From: Akkermansia muciniphila
GTDB lineage: Bacteria > Verrucomicrobiota > Verrucomicrobiia > Limisphaerales > UBA9464
Length of the DNA: 64,000 bases
Direction of reading: 5' to 3'
NCBI GenBank assembly: GCA_945898055.1
Contig: CAMDGV010000017.1
Coordinates: 1-64,000 of the forward strand
The first letter of the stretch is position 1, and each line of letters begins with the position of its first letter. Positions 37,665-47,127 of the stretch are shown one piece after another. Both the position numbers and the translations under genes were made by a program. The notes beneath the pieces are model-generated. The model saw only the letters and a program-made list of their open reading frames with translations. It was not told the origin of the DNA and searched no databases.

Positions 37665-40600
37665 GCGAGAAGTTCAGTGGATTGGAGTGCCTGCTTCAAA
37701 AGACCAGCTGCGGAGGGTAAGATCGGATCCAGAAGAGCGAGATTCTGATTTAGTTTAACGACAGATTTTTCAGCGCCGAAATCAACAAGCTGGCGATAGC
37801 GTTTTAAGAACTGTTGACTGACGGCTAATTCAATCGATGGAGCGAAAGGATGCAACGGTTCGTCAGCCAGAATGCGGCAGAGAATAAAAGAGGCAAGATC
37901 CGCCGGATCATGAGGATTAGCTGTTTCAGAGAAAATTTTAATCGTTTCACTCCCTCGGTCATTGAGCAGAAGGGCTTCGGCATATTGGCGACGGATCACT
38001 TTTGAATCCGGCAAGTTGCCCACGGCTGCCTGAGTCCAATCGAGTGCAAATTCTGCGGTCTCTGGCTTTTCGAGTGCGATGCAAGCTCCAACCTCCCATG
38101 CTTTTGCATGCTGAGGATTTAAACCAATCAGTTCATTGAGCTGAGTCAGAGCTGGAATAGTCTCCCTTTGCTGAGCGAGAAAAAAGGCGTAATCGAGCCG
38201 GATACCCTCAGACTTGGGGGAGTCCTTCATGGCTTGTTCATAAGCGGATTGGACTTCGTCTATTTTACCCAATTTATTTAAAGAATTTGCAAGACAATGG
38301 GCGGGACCTCCCAATCGGACTTCCGGATGCACAGGGGTTAAAGTCGGTTTGCTGCGAGTCTCCAAACAAGAGCGCATCGCGGTGACGCACTCAGCCCACT
38401 GTTTCAGTTCATAGTGCGCCACGCCCCTTAGAAAGGTATGTGATGCTGTAAGATCACTCGCCTGTAGACTCGGATGACTGAGCATAGCGATGACCTCGGT
38501 AAACCGATGGAGATGGAGCAAATGAGTGGCATACTGCGTCACCAAAACCTGGCGTAATTCGGGAGGGGTTTCTTGATGAGGGCGGAGCGTTAGTATTTTG
38601 AAAGCTTGATCATAATAGCGAATCCCAAAATTTTGCTGACCCGCTCGCCAAAGTTCTAATCCAAGATTCATCAACAAGTTGACATCGTTGGTGTATTCTT
38701 CGTTGGCAACTTCGAGCAACCGGAGGTTGCGATTAATCTTGTCGCGACTTTTTACCACAGCGGCTTGGTAGCCATAGTGCAGCAATTGAGCTGAACCGAA
38801 TTTATTTTCAAGCCCCCACTGTTCGCGTCGGGTCTCCAGACTTGCATAAACCTGTTCGTGAATTCGGCTAACGTAGAAAATCGCGGGTGCATTACAAAAC
38901 AGTCGCGGCACCTGACTGACGCCGTCGGATTCGCATCCAATATCTTGCAAAGGTAGCCGCCAAGCAATTACCCCAGGTTCGATGAGATGTTGCCTCAATT
39001 GCGCGTGCTGTTCCTTGGGGAGCTCCTCGTCGGCATCTAAGATCAAAATCCATTCGCCACGCGCATGTCGTAGTGCTTCATTGCGAGCTGCACTAAAGTC
39101 GTGATCCCAGGCGCGGAAATAAACCTCAGCACCATAACGACGGGCGATTTCCACAGTCTTATCGGTTGAGCCAGTATCGACCACCACAATTTGGTCAGCG
39201 AGTCCACCAATCGATTCCAAGCAGCGCCCTAAAAAGGCTTCTTCATTACGAGCGATCAGGCAAACGCTGAGCCGAGGTGCTTGCCCAGTTCGGAACGGTG
39301 CTGCGGGCAAGAGGGGCGACGGAATCCCTGGACGATTGGGAATAGAAGAAGTGAAGCGTTTGGCTCCTTTCCACTTAGGAGTTAATTGGAGAACTTTACG
39401 GGCACAACCACGAGCGAGATTGAAATCACCGACCTTGAGAGCGATTTCGCCGAGTAGAACCCATGCTTCCGGATTAAAGGGGCGTTCCTCAATCGAGGTA
39501 ATTGTAGCGGCCCAAGCACCTTGATTATTGCCACTATTAAAAAGTGCGGTTGCCGTTTGGATAGACCCCAGATGAGCGATAGCCGGAAGAACAAAAAGCG
39601 GGGCATGAGATTGTTTTAATGCCTCGTGTTCAGCCCGTTTTTTGGCATAAGCAGCGCGGGTTTCTTGCAGTAAAAAGGCAGCAGTTGCGGCGGTACGGGC
39701 CCAAGTCCAGTGGGTACGAACGTGCTCGGATCCACGACGTGCCCTCTCTTTCCAAAGGATCTGAGCGGTGATGGCCTCTTTCATAGCGAGGACCAAAGAA
39801 TCGATTGACGGTTCTAAAAACCACCCGCGATTATCCAGTTTAAGTCCGCTTATTTCGGTGCCGAGAAAGACGCGTTGTGCAGGAAGGCGGTGGACAAATT
39901 CATCGGTAGCAAAGTCGTCCGTGGCCCCACCGCCCGTTACAATGACTGGCAGAGCAGCAGCCATCGCCTCAAGGACAGGAAGACCAAAGCCTTCCCCGCG
40001 ATACGGATGAACGAGGCAGTGGCAGGCAGTGTAAAGCCCCGCTATTTGAGTGCTCGAGAGTTCCCGATCGATATGAATAATCTCGGGTGCTAAAGGATCG
40101 GCTTGGGCAGCACGGATCGCTTCAGTTTGAGTCTGCCCGGCATAAACAGAACCGCCTCCAAAGTCCTTAATAACGAGGCAAACATCGTCCGATCGACGAA
40201 AGGCTTTTAGATAGGCTTGGACCAATAAATCAGCGCCTTTGCGTTGGATTGTTCCGCCGACAAAGAGGAATCGAAACGCTTTGGAACTTGGGATAGGGAA
40301 GGGGGGGGCCTCGGGTGTGCTTAGCTCAGGATTGATGCCGAGCGGCAAGATTCGCAGCTTCGACAGAGGAATTCCAGCATTGCAATAGAGGTCTCGGACA
40401 TAGCGAGTATAGCACCAAATTTGGTCGACTGATTCGGCTCCCTTTACCCAATCACGAGGAATGGATCCAAATTCCCACGGTTGCATTTGAACCCACGCTC
40501 CTTGTGCCGGAGGCGTCCAGCGCGGGGGCCATTCGTGGCGGACGGTAACTTCAGTGTTAGCGGAAGCGCGCGCGGTTATATTTCTTGAGAAAGCGAGGAA

Positions 40601-43369
40601 ATCAGGGTGGATCGTTTGCCCGCGGGTGTCGTTAAGACAGACCGGTGTGCAGCGTATTCCCTGTTGCTGACGAAGTGCACCTACAAGATCTCGGTTCACA
40701 TTGGAAAGAGAACCGAAGTCGAGGAATGAACCCTCAACCGCCATGACCACTGGGGTGCTTTGGCTCATCGGCGGGGGAAGATGAAGCTCAGTGATCGGTG
40801 CGGGGGGCAGGACGGCCGTGGTCACTTTCTGCTGCGCAGCGAGCAGTCGTTGGGAGACGATATTGCAGACCGCATCCTGACTATAACGAGCGGCCATTTG
40901 TTGTCGCGCGGCACGCCCTTTTGCCGCTGCCTCTTGCGGTTGCAAAAGGACCTGACGCATCAAAGATCGAAGATGCGACTCAGAAGGGTTTGCCCACTTA
41001 TGCCCCTTATAACGCCATAAATCAGGCTCTAAACCTCTAGCTTCCACTAACTCGTAGTCGAGAAGATAGCTTGTCTCCTCCGACATAAACTCGGTGTTCG
41101 CGCTCCAGTTTGTGGCAATGACTGGTCGTTCCATGAGCATCGCCTCGTGCTGCGGACGTCCCCAGCCTTCGCCCCGGCTGGGAGCGACATAGCAGTCGCA
41201 AGCCAAGTAGAGAGAAGGCAGTTGGCTAGTGGGAATCTGCTCGAAGATGAGTTCAATACGGGGAAGCGCCTTATCTCCCAATCGAAGTGAAGCAGTAAAT
41301 TCGCTAATTCTTTGGCGGATTATTTCAGTGGGATCACCGTCAGGTTGGGCAATTGGATTGGTGCGCAGCCAAAGGCAAACATCGTCGGCACTCGAGAATT
41401 CCCTCAGGTAGGCCGTAAGGAGGACATCCCAACCTTCGCGAGATGACCCTTCAAAGAGAGAGAGGAAATTGAATTTTGCAGGATTTAAAAGGGGGTAAGG
41501 TTGATGCCGAGCGGGATCGAAGAATTTAGAATCGACGGCACTTGGAACCACGAAAAGTTTGGACCGTTCGACACCGCTAGCGGCAAAGGATTCCACATTA
41601 AATTGGGAAGGAACCCAAACCTCATCCATGCGATTGCAAGCGGACACCCAGTCTGGCGCGATCCGATCTGTCTCGAACAGGGTTCGGCCGATATTAAAAT
41701 CGGCGTCCGAAAGCCGCAGAAAGTCATTGGCTGGGCTTTGGATGATAACGATTCCATTGGGTAACGTTTCGTAACGGTCTCGCATCCGGAACAACGTCTG
41801 ACGATCGCCAGTTGGAAGACCCTGTATAAAGGCTTCGGAAGAGATCCCATTCTGATGCTCAATCCCGAGACGACAGCGTTTTGCCAGTGGTAAGACGAAG
41901 TTGATTGCCTCGCTCGCGTTATCGCTCGAATTGAAGAAGGGCCCTCGCCAGCGAACCGCGAGCGCAAAACTATCCGCTAGTTGAGTGCTTGCAGACTGAA
42001 CTTCCGAAGCTTTCTTGAGACGACGATGGGATTGGTGGATGACCCCGAACCGTGTAGGTGTGATCGCAAACTGAACTTCCAAAGCTTTTTTGAGACTGTA
42101 CTGGTAAAGTCCACCGTCACGAGCACAGATTTCGGGCTTTGCAGAGTGAACTTCCGAAGCTTTCTTGAGACCTTCCTTGGCTCGTTCGAAAAGAAGTTTC
42201 GTCAGAGAATTAGCAGGGCCTAGCGAGAGTGCGAGTTGATGTTGAGTCAGAGCCGTGTGGAAATCGTCTCGATCTAAAGCCTTCAGCCCAGTTTGGATTT
42301 CTGTTCTCTGCAAGGGGTCGCCAACCGGCCCAGTTGAATTCTCGGGTATGCTTAAATGACTGAGAGCATTGGGAGCGAGAGCGATTCCTGCTTGCTCCAC
42401 AATCGGGAAGAGTAATTCCGCGAGAAAAGAAAAAAAACCGGGCTGATTTGACTCTTGGAAAAAAGCTAAGTTCTCTTGGATTAGAATTGGTTTCCAATTG
42501 GGGTTCGGTCCTCGTGGCTTCATAAAAGCCAAAGTTCCCACAAAGTCCGCGAAAATATTCCGTTTGTCCTCAGCAGATAGATCCGATCCTAAGTAAGTCC
42601 TGAGCCATTCTTGAGCCAACCCCGTGTAGGGTTGCTTCAACTGAAAAGGCTTATCGTAAAACTGCTCTAGGGTAGTCTCAAGATTTCTGGATTTGACTGT
42701 TCGGAGGCCGGACTGGAAAAGAGGTTCCTCAACCTTGCAGAAGTCGCCCAAGAGCGAGAGTTTTGCTGACAAAATCACATGTGTACCCCAGACATCCTTC
42801 CAAGGGAGACAGAGGTTCAGGGCTTCTCTCCGTATCATCCCCACCATATCAACCCAGTGCATGTGGTCATAGAGACGATGTACCCTCTGCAGGATAGAAT
42901 CACCGATCGTACTAAAATTATAATCCGGCCAGTCGTGGTAAATTCGACCGTCCTCATCGATGAATTCGACAGCTGAATTACAAAGAACCGCCGTTGGATT
43001 CTGCAGGAGTGCAGCAACACATTTAGATGTATAGTCGGGCTTGCGTATGTCATCGTGTGCATGCCAGAAAAAAAGAGGTCCTGAGGTATTAAAAAAAACG
43101 TAATCGAAATTTTTAATCTGCCCTAGATTCGTCTCCTGTCGGACATAGCGGATCCGAGAGTCTCGACGCGCAAATGATTCACAAATTTCTTGGGTGGAAT
43201 CGGTGGAAGCATTATCTGAAATGAGAATCTCAAGATTCGGATAATCCTGAGTGATTAGAGATTCCAAGGAGCGACTCAGAAGGACGTCACCATTCCAGAC
43301 GGGAAATCCGATGCTGACCAGTGGATGACGGCCGATAGTCGACGGCGATGCAGGAGATGGGCGGGTCAT
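37661..43369 (-). CDS. Giant multi-domain glycosyltransferase (GT2-GT4-GT4-GT2-TPR)
   Basis: 1902 aa. Domains in order: a family 2 glycosyltransferase at 15-260 (VSIGFPVWNGDVLLSRSLES, ILISDNASTDSTQEICESF, FFWHAHDD); TPR-like helices near 355-400; a GT4 unit near 560-870 (SRGEGWGRPQHEAMLMERPV); a second GT4 unit near 890-1230 (RFLFVGGTIQRKGADLLVQA, RGEGFGLPVLEAMAAALPVI); a second GT2 near 1375-1600 (SVCLIARNEEAFLGRCLESI, VVDTGSTDKTVEIARRYGAE, LILDADEEL); and a TPR tail to the end. All four catalytic parts keep their donor-site motifs. Such multi-enzyme proteins can build a short glycan on one substrate. Location beside flgM/fliS suggests flagellin or surface glycosylation (inference). The gene carries an odd in-frame repeat array (see 41987-42171). 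Confidence 0.85.
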   Translation of the reverse strand: MTRPSPASPSTIGRHPLVSIGFPVWNGDVLLSRSLESLITQDYPNLEILISDNASTDSTQEICESFARRDSRIRYVRQETNLGQIKNFDYVFFNTSGPLFFWHAHDDIRKPDYTSKCVAALLQNPTAVLCNSAVEFIDEDGRIYHDWPDYNFSTIGDSILQRVHRLYDHMHWVDMVGMIRREALNLCLPWKDVWGTHVILSAKLSLLGDFCKVEEPLFQSGLRTVKSRNLETTLEQFYDKPFQLKQPYTGLAQEWLRTYLGSDLSAEDKRNIFADFVGTLAFMKPRGPNPNWKPILIQENLAFFQESNQPGFFSFLAELLFPIVEQAGIALAPNALSHLSIPENSTGPVGDPLQRTEIQTGLKALDRDDFHTALTQHQLALSLGPANSLTKLLFERAKEGLKKASEVHSAKPEICARDGGLYQYSLKKALEVQFAITPTRFGVIHQSHRRLKKASEVQSASTQLADSFALAVRWRGPFFNSSDNASEAINFVLPLAKRCRLGIEHQNGISSEAFIQGLPTGDRQTLFRMRDRYETLPNGIVIIQSPANDFLRLSDADFNIGRTLFETDRIAPDWVSACNRMDEVWVPSQFNVESFAASGVERSKLFVVPSAVDSKFFDPARHQPYPLLNPAKFNFLSLFEGSSREGWDVLLTAYLREFSSADDVCLWLRTNPIAQPDGDPTEIIRQRISEFTASLRLGDKALPRIELIFEQIPTSQLPSLYLACDCYVAPSRGEGWGRPQHEAMLMERPVIATNWSANTEFMSEETSYLLDYELVEARGLEPDLWRYKGHKWANPSESHLRSLMRQVLLQPQEAAAKGRAARQQMAARYSQDAVCNIVSQRLLAAQQKVTTAVLPPAPITELHLPPPMSQSTPVVMAVEGSFLDFGSLSNVNRDLVGALRQQQGIRCTPVCLNDTRGQTIHPDFLAFSRNITARASANTEVTVRHEWPPRWTPPAQGAWVQMQPWEFGSIPRDWVKGAESVDQIWCYTRYVRDLYCNAGIPLSKLRILPLGINPELSTPEAPPFPIPSSKAFRFLFVGGTIQRKGADLLVQAYLKAFRRSDDVCLVIKDFGGGSVYAGQTQTEAIRAAQADPLAPEIIHIDRELSSTQIAGLYTACHCLVHPYRGEGFGLPVLEAMAAALPVIVTGGGATDDFATDEFVHRLPAQRVFLGTEISGLKLDNRGWFLEPSIDSLVLAMKEAITAQILWKERARRGSEHVRTHWTWARTAATAAFLLQETRAAYAKKRAEHEALKQSHAPLFVLPAIAHLGSIQTATALFNSGNNQGAWAATITSIEERPFNPEAWVLLGEIALKVGDFNLARGCARKVLQLTPKWKGAKRFTSSIPNRPGIPSPLLPAAPFRTGQAPRLSVCLIARNEEAFLGRCLESIGGLADQIVVVDTGSTDKTVEIARRYGAEVYFRAWDHDFSAARNEALRHARGEWILILDADEELPKEQHAQLRQHLIEPGVIAWRLPLQDIGCESDGVSQVPRLFCNAPAIFYVSRIHEQVYASLETRREQWGLENKFGSAQLLHYGYQAAVVKSRDKINRNLRLLEVANEEYTNDVNLLMNLGLELWRAGQQNFGIRYYDQAFKILTLRPHQETPPELRQVLVTQYATHLLHLHRFTEVIAMLSHPSLQASDLTASHTFLRGVAHYELKQWAECVTAMRSCLETRSKPTLTPVHPEVRLGGPAHCLANSLNKLGKIDEVQSAYEQAMKDSPKSEGIRLDYAFFLAQQRETIPALTQLNELIGLNPQHAKAWEVGACIALEKPETAEFALDWTQAAVGNLPDSKVIRRQYAEALLLNDRGSETIKIFSETANPHDPADLASFILCRILADEPLHPFAPSIELAVSQQFLKRYRQLVDFGAEKSVVKLNQNLALLDPILPSAAGLLKQALQSTELLA
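41987..42171 (-). repeat. Three 35-nt repeats with two 40-nt unrelated spacers, in frame inside the glycosyltransferase
   Basis: Copies lie at 41987-42021, 42062-42096 and 42137-42171, sharing CTGAACTTCCGAAGCTTTCT with few changes, and are separated by two 40-base stretches with no evident similarity. The exact 75-base period equals 25 codons, so the frame is kept; the protein reads LKKASEVHSA, LKKALEVQFA and LKKASEVQSA at residues about 400-460, between the TPR-like segment and the first GT4 unit. The geometry is CRISPR-like, but there are only three units, no leader and no cas gene. It resembles in-frame palindromic or interspersed elements such as Rickettsia RPEs. Confidence 0.85.
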
Positions 43370-43773
43370 TTTAGAGTGACAACTCCAAATCTAATTCCGT
43401 GGACCGAGTTGTCGAACCCAAGGGAAGCGAGTGGGATGCCAAACAGGAAATTAGGCCAAAATCTTGAGTTTTAGCCTCGGAAGTTGGGGGTGGTATTTAG
43501 CCAGTGGAAAATTTTGCCTAGACGCGGCTTGGAGGATTCTGCCGAGCGCCGGACAGCAACAAACAAAATGAGCAGTCATAAATAGAGCCTTGAATCGGCA
43601 ATCAAGTCTGAGTCTGCCGATTAGGAAGAGACTGTAACGAAGCGAATTCGACCGAACCTTGGTTGATCTTTGATTTAACCGGTCGTCAGGGGAAGAGAAG
43701 TTCCTCAGATTTCGTCCTGAATCCCAGCTAGTGTTCTGGCACTTTATCCCGTCAAGGGGCGCTGAGGCGACAG
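43370..43773. other. Intergenic region, nothing recognised
   Basis: The ORFs in this 400-base gap have no coding character. It separates the glycosyltransferase start from the SDR stop, so it should hold the promoter of the glycosyltransferase-lipoprotein pair; no clear motif stands out. Confidence 0.5.
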
Positions 43774-44511
43774 TTAAGCAGGATCGTGTAACCGAGCCGA
43801 CAGGGCTCCATCCAACCCGAAGCAACTGCCGGTCAGGAATCCTGAGGATTCTGAGGCTAAAAAGACAGCCAACCGGGCCACCTCCTCAGGTTCACCAATC
43901 CTGCCTGCTGGATGGAATGTGTCCAGTAACCGGCGATCTTCACTCTGTCCTGCAAATCCAGCCTCCAACATCGGCGTCCGAATGGCGGCCGGATGGATGG
44001 CGTTCACCCGAAGTCTCCCACCTAAATCCACTGCCAATGCCCGGGTTAGCCCTGCAATCGCGGCTTTGCTGGTCGAATACGCAACGAATCTAGGCTTGGT
44101 CTGCGTTGCATGAATACTCCCAATATTAACCACCGCACCCCGCGCTTCTTCCAGTCGCGAAAGAAATGTCTGCACCATCAGAAACGGGGCCACCACATTG
44201 ACCGAAAGTGTCTGCTGCCATTCTTCGGCAGTAGCCGCTTCTGTCGAGTTTAGACATTGAATAGCCGCGTTGTTAATGAGGGCCTCTAGGGTGTCACCAC
44301 CCAGACACTGTGTTACATTAGCGAAAAAGGTCTCTCGGACGCTTGCCTCTGCCACAAATACCTCCAAATCCAACGGCAGAAAATCGTCAACTGAGGTCAC
44401 CGAGGGTTGAGTTCTGTCCGTGCCTAAAACTCGCCACCCCGCCAAGCGGAACTCGCGACACAAGGCTCTCCCAATCCCACCTGTTGCTCCAGTAACTAAA
44501 ACAGCCTTCAT
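43774..44511 (-). CDS. Short-chain dehydrogenase/reductase
   Basis: 245 aa, the classical SDR size. The nucleotide-binding motif is VTGATGGIGRALCREF at the N-terminus; ALINNAAIQ gives the NNAG-type motif, GAVVNIGSIHATQTKPRFVA the catalytic Ser, and YSTSKAAIAGLTRALAVDLG the YxxxK pair. It is an NAD(P)H-linked oxidoreductase whose substrate cannot be inferred from the sequence. It is divergent from the PSD1 gene, with about 190 bases between. Confidence 0.82.
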   Translation of the reverse strand: MKAVLVTGATGGIGRALCREFRLAGWRVLGTDRTQPSVTSVDDFLPLDLEVFVAEASVRETFFANVTQCLGGDTLEALINNAAIQCLNSTEAATAEEWQQTLSVNVVAPFLMVQTFLSRLEEARGAVVNIGSIHATQTKPRFVAYSTSKAAIAGLTRALAVDLGGRLRVNAIHPAAIRTPMLEAGFAGQSEDRRLLDTFHPAGRIGEPEEVARLAVFLASESSGFLTGSCFGLDGALSARLHDPA

Positions 44512-44702
44512 TTGATCGTTTGGTTCGTTCGATCGAAGATGACGTTTTGTTAGTCAGCCTCGCAAGCACCGATCAAAATCATCCTTGAGACCTGAAGTTT
44601 GCTGAGGTTCCTCATCGTAGTAAAAGTGGATCAACGATTGTTTTAAACTGAGGGCTTGTACGGGTACTTGCATTCCATGACGATTATGTACTTATTAACC
44701 CT

Positions 44703-47120
44703 GTGTCCCGCCTCAATCCCCTTGATCTTCGATCCGTTATATTTAGCGGGTGGAGTCGGTGGCGATATTTTTGGGTTAAGCTGGTTGTTTCGGGGGCCAT
44801 TTTTGCGGTTCTGCAGTCCGCTTCTGCCGATCCTGCGGCAAAATTGGCCTCCAGTGTTCGAGCGATCCCTTCCTTCAATCTGGACATCCTGCCCGTGCTA
44901 ACTCGGTTTGGGTGCAACCAAGGCGGCTGTCACGGGAAACTCTCCGGACAAAACGGATTCCGATTGAGTCTGCGAGGCTACGCGCCGAATTGGGATTATG
45001 ACTGGATCACCAAAGAACTGAACGGACGCCGGCTTGACTTCGCGGTTCCTGAGGAAAGCCTGCTCCTGCTCAAAGCCACCGGAGCAATCCCTCACGAGGG
45101 CGGCGCCCGTTTTCGCAAAGGGTCCCCAGCTTGGCAGTCATTGGTAGACTGGATTAAAGCCCGCGCACCCGGCCCTATTCCGGACGAGCCCAAGGTAGCA
45201 GGCATCGAACTAGTGAATCGGACTGGAAAATTCAAGCCCGGCGACCGAGTGGAGCTTGCGGTCAAGGCCCGTTACACCGACGGCACGGATCGTGACGTGA
45301 CTTGGTTGGCGCAGTTTTTCTCAAATGACGAAGCCATCGTCCAAGTCAGCCCGCAAGGTCGTGCACGCCTTAAATCGTTTGGGCAAGGATCGGTGCGGGC
45401 TCATTTCATGGGTAACGTCGCGGTGACGATTTTCACCCTACCGTACCTTGGGCGGGTGAATGTTGGGGGCTATGCGAGACGATTGAATCCGATCGATGGG
45501 CCGGTGTTCGACCAGCTTCAACGGTTGAATCTGCCTCCGTCGGGACCGTGCAGTGACCAAGACTTCATTCGCAGAGCTTTCCTTGATACTCTAGGGATCC
45601 TTCCAACTCCCGAGGAATCTATCACTTTTTGCGCGGACAAAACGCCCAGTAAAAGGGCTCAATTAGCTAGCCGCCTTCTTGATCGGCCCGAATGGTTAGA
45701 TTACTGGGCTTTGCAACTGGCCGACGTGCTTCAAAATCGCAAGGAACGCGACCATGATGTTCGTGGTGCGAAAGGGGTTCGAAATTTTCACGCTTGGATC
45801 CGCCGCCAGTTGGCAGCGCAACAGGGATGGGATTCCATCGCACGAGCTGTGCTGCTCGCCGAGGGCAACACTAGAGAGCATCCGCAGATCGGTTATTACG
45901 TCACCGTTGTGGGCGAAAATAAACATGTGGAGCAGAGTGAGCTACCCGATTCTGTCGCGCAATCGTTTCTCGGGACTCGGATTGGCTGCGCCCGCTGCCA
46001 CAACCATCCCCTAGAAAAATATACCCAAGATGACTTTTACCATTTCTCCGCTGCCTTCGCCCGGATGGATATGGAACGGATCAAGTCGGAAAACGCCCCC
46101 ACGATGTTACGAATCGAAACCTCGGAGATGCGCGAGCAGCGAAAGGGGGTTGAAGCCGTTCGGAAGAAGCTTTCAGCGGCGGCTGCGGAGGGCAAATCGG
46201 ACAAGGAGCAAGGGGAGCTGAAGAGGGATATCGAGCGGCGGGATAAAGGTCTCGCTGAGATTTCCTTGCGGCCCACGACGGTGCTTCAACCGCGGACGGG
46301 CCAACAAATGGTGGCGAAAGTACTCAACGGAACCGTCCTCGAGGTGACGCCTGGCGAGGATCCACGGCGAGCCTTTGCTGAATGGATGGTCCAAAGCCCT
46401 GAGTTTTCGGGATCCATGGCTAATCGTATCTGGAAGCATTTCATGGGCGTCGGCCTCGTGGAGCCAGTGGACGATCTACGCGCCTCCAACCCGCCCAGTA
46501 ATGCTGCATTGTGGAGTTTACTGCAGAAGGAGTTCCGCGGATCTGGGTTTGACCTGAGGCACCTGCAACGATTGATTCTCACCAGCCGCGCCTACCAGCT
46601 TTCGTCACACAGCCTCCCCAGTAACGCCACCGATACTAAATTCTACAGCCACTACCAAGCCCGCCGATTACCCGCCGAAGTCCTCGTGGATGCCATCAGC
46701 GCCGCAAGCGGAGTGCCGGTGGCCTTCGAAGGTTATCCTGTAGGACTGCGTGCCGTCCAATTACCGGAGCCGCAAGTTTCCTCCTATTTTCTGACGCTCT
46801 TCGGACGATCCGAACGGGTAACGGCCTGCGCCTGCGAGCGCAAAGGAGAGGTGACCTTGCCTCAAATGCTCAACCTCAGAAATGGGGAGGAGTTGCAGCG
46901 TCAGTTGGAGGCGCCGGAGGGGCGTCTGTCCGCTTTGCTGAAGCAGTCGGACGACCGAGTGGTAACCCAGGCTTTATTCTCCGCAGCTTTTGGCCGTGAT
47001 CCTTCTGCAAAGGAATCTATGGCCGTTCAGGAAAGCCTCCAAGGCGGTCCACGTGAAGAGGTTTTCAAGGATCTCTTCTGGGCGCTGCTCAATTCCGCTG
47101 AATTCACCTTTAACCACTGA
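44703..47120 (+). CDS. DUF1549/DUF1553 (PSCyt2/PSD1) secreted protein, locus 1
   Basis: 805 aa from a GTG, with an N-terminal export helix (VKLVVSGAIFAVLQSASA). Near 60-75 is the cytochrome-like segment VLTRFGCNQGGCHGKLSGQN with a CxxxCH haem-type pattern. A bacterial Ig-like stretch near 170-240 (VELAVKARYTDGTDRDVTWL) precedes DUF1549 (FLDTLGILPTPEESITFCAD, DRPEWLDYWALQLADVLQNR) and a second CARCHNHP motif near 428. DUF1553 follows (MANRIWKHFMGVGLVEPVDD, LHRLILTSRAY-type). The family is nearly confined to Planctomycetes and Verrucomicrobia and always pairs with DUF1501. Its role is unproven; polysaccharide or sulfatase-linked oxidation is often suggested. First gene of a four-gene operon. 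Confidence 0.85.
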   Translation: MSRLNPLDLRSVIFSGWSRWRYFWVKLVVSGAIFAVLQSASADPAAKLASSVRAIPSFNLDILPVLTRFGCNQGGCHGKLSGQNGFRLSLRGYAPNWDYDWITKELNGRRLDFAVPEESLLLLKATGAIPHEGGARFRKGSPAWQSLVDWIKARAPGPIPDEPKVAGIELVNRTGKFKPGDRVELAVKARYTDGTDRDVTWLAQFFSNDEAIVQVSPQGRARLKSFGQGSVRAHFMGNVAVTIFTLPYLGRVNVGGYARRLNPIDGPVFDQLQRLNLPPSGPCSDQDFIRRAFLDTLGILPTPEESITFCADKTPSKRAQLASRLLDRPEWLDYWALQLADVLQNRKERDHDVRGAKGVRNFHAWIRRQLAAQQGWDSIARAVLLAEGNTREHPQIGYYVTVVGENKHVEQSELPDSVAQSFLGTRIGCARCHNHPLEKYTQDDFYHFSAAFARMDMERIKSENAPTMLRIETSEMREQRKGVEAVRKKLSAAAAEGKSDKEQGELKRDIERRDKGLAEISLRPTTVLQPRTGQQMVAKVLNGTVLEVTPGEDPRRAFAEWMVQSPEFSGSMANRIWKHFMGVGLVEPVDDLRASNPPSNAALWSLLQKEFRGSGFDLRHLQRLILTSRAYQLSSHSLPSNATDTKFYSHYQARRLPAEVLVDAISAASGVPVAFEGYPVGLRAVQLPEPQVSSYFLTLFGRSERVTACACERKGEVTLPQMLNLRNGEELQRQLEAPEGRLSALLKQSDDRVVTQALFSAAFGRDPSAKESMAVQESLQGGPREEVFKDLFWALLNSAEFTFNH

Positions 47121-47127
47121 ACGCACC

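Noticed and set aside
41987-42171. CRISPR array
   Set aside because: Only three units, translated in frame within a well-conserved enzyme, no leader and no cas genes in the window; reported as a CRISPR-like repeat instead.
46990-47127. N-terminal extension of the locus 1 DUF1501 protein
   Set aside because: It overlaps the PSD1 gene and precedes the twin-arginine leader; the ATG at 47128 is the better start.
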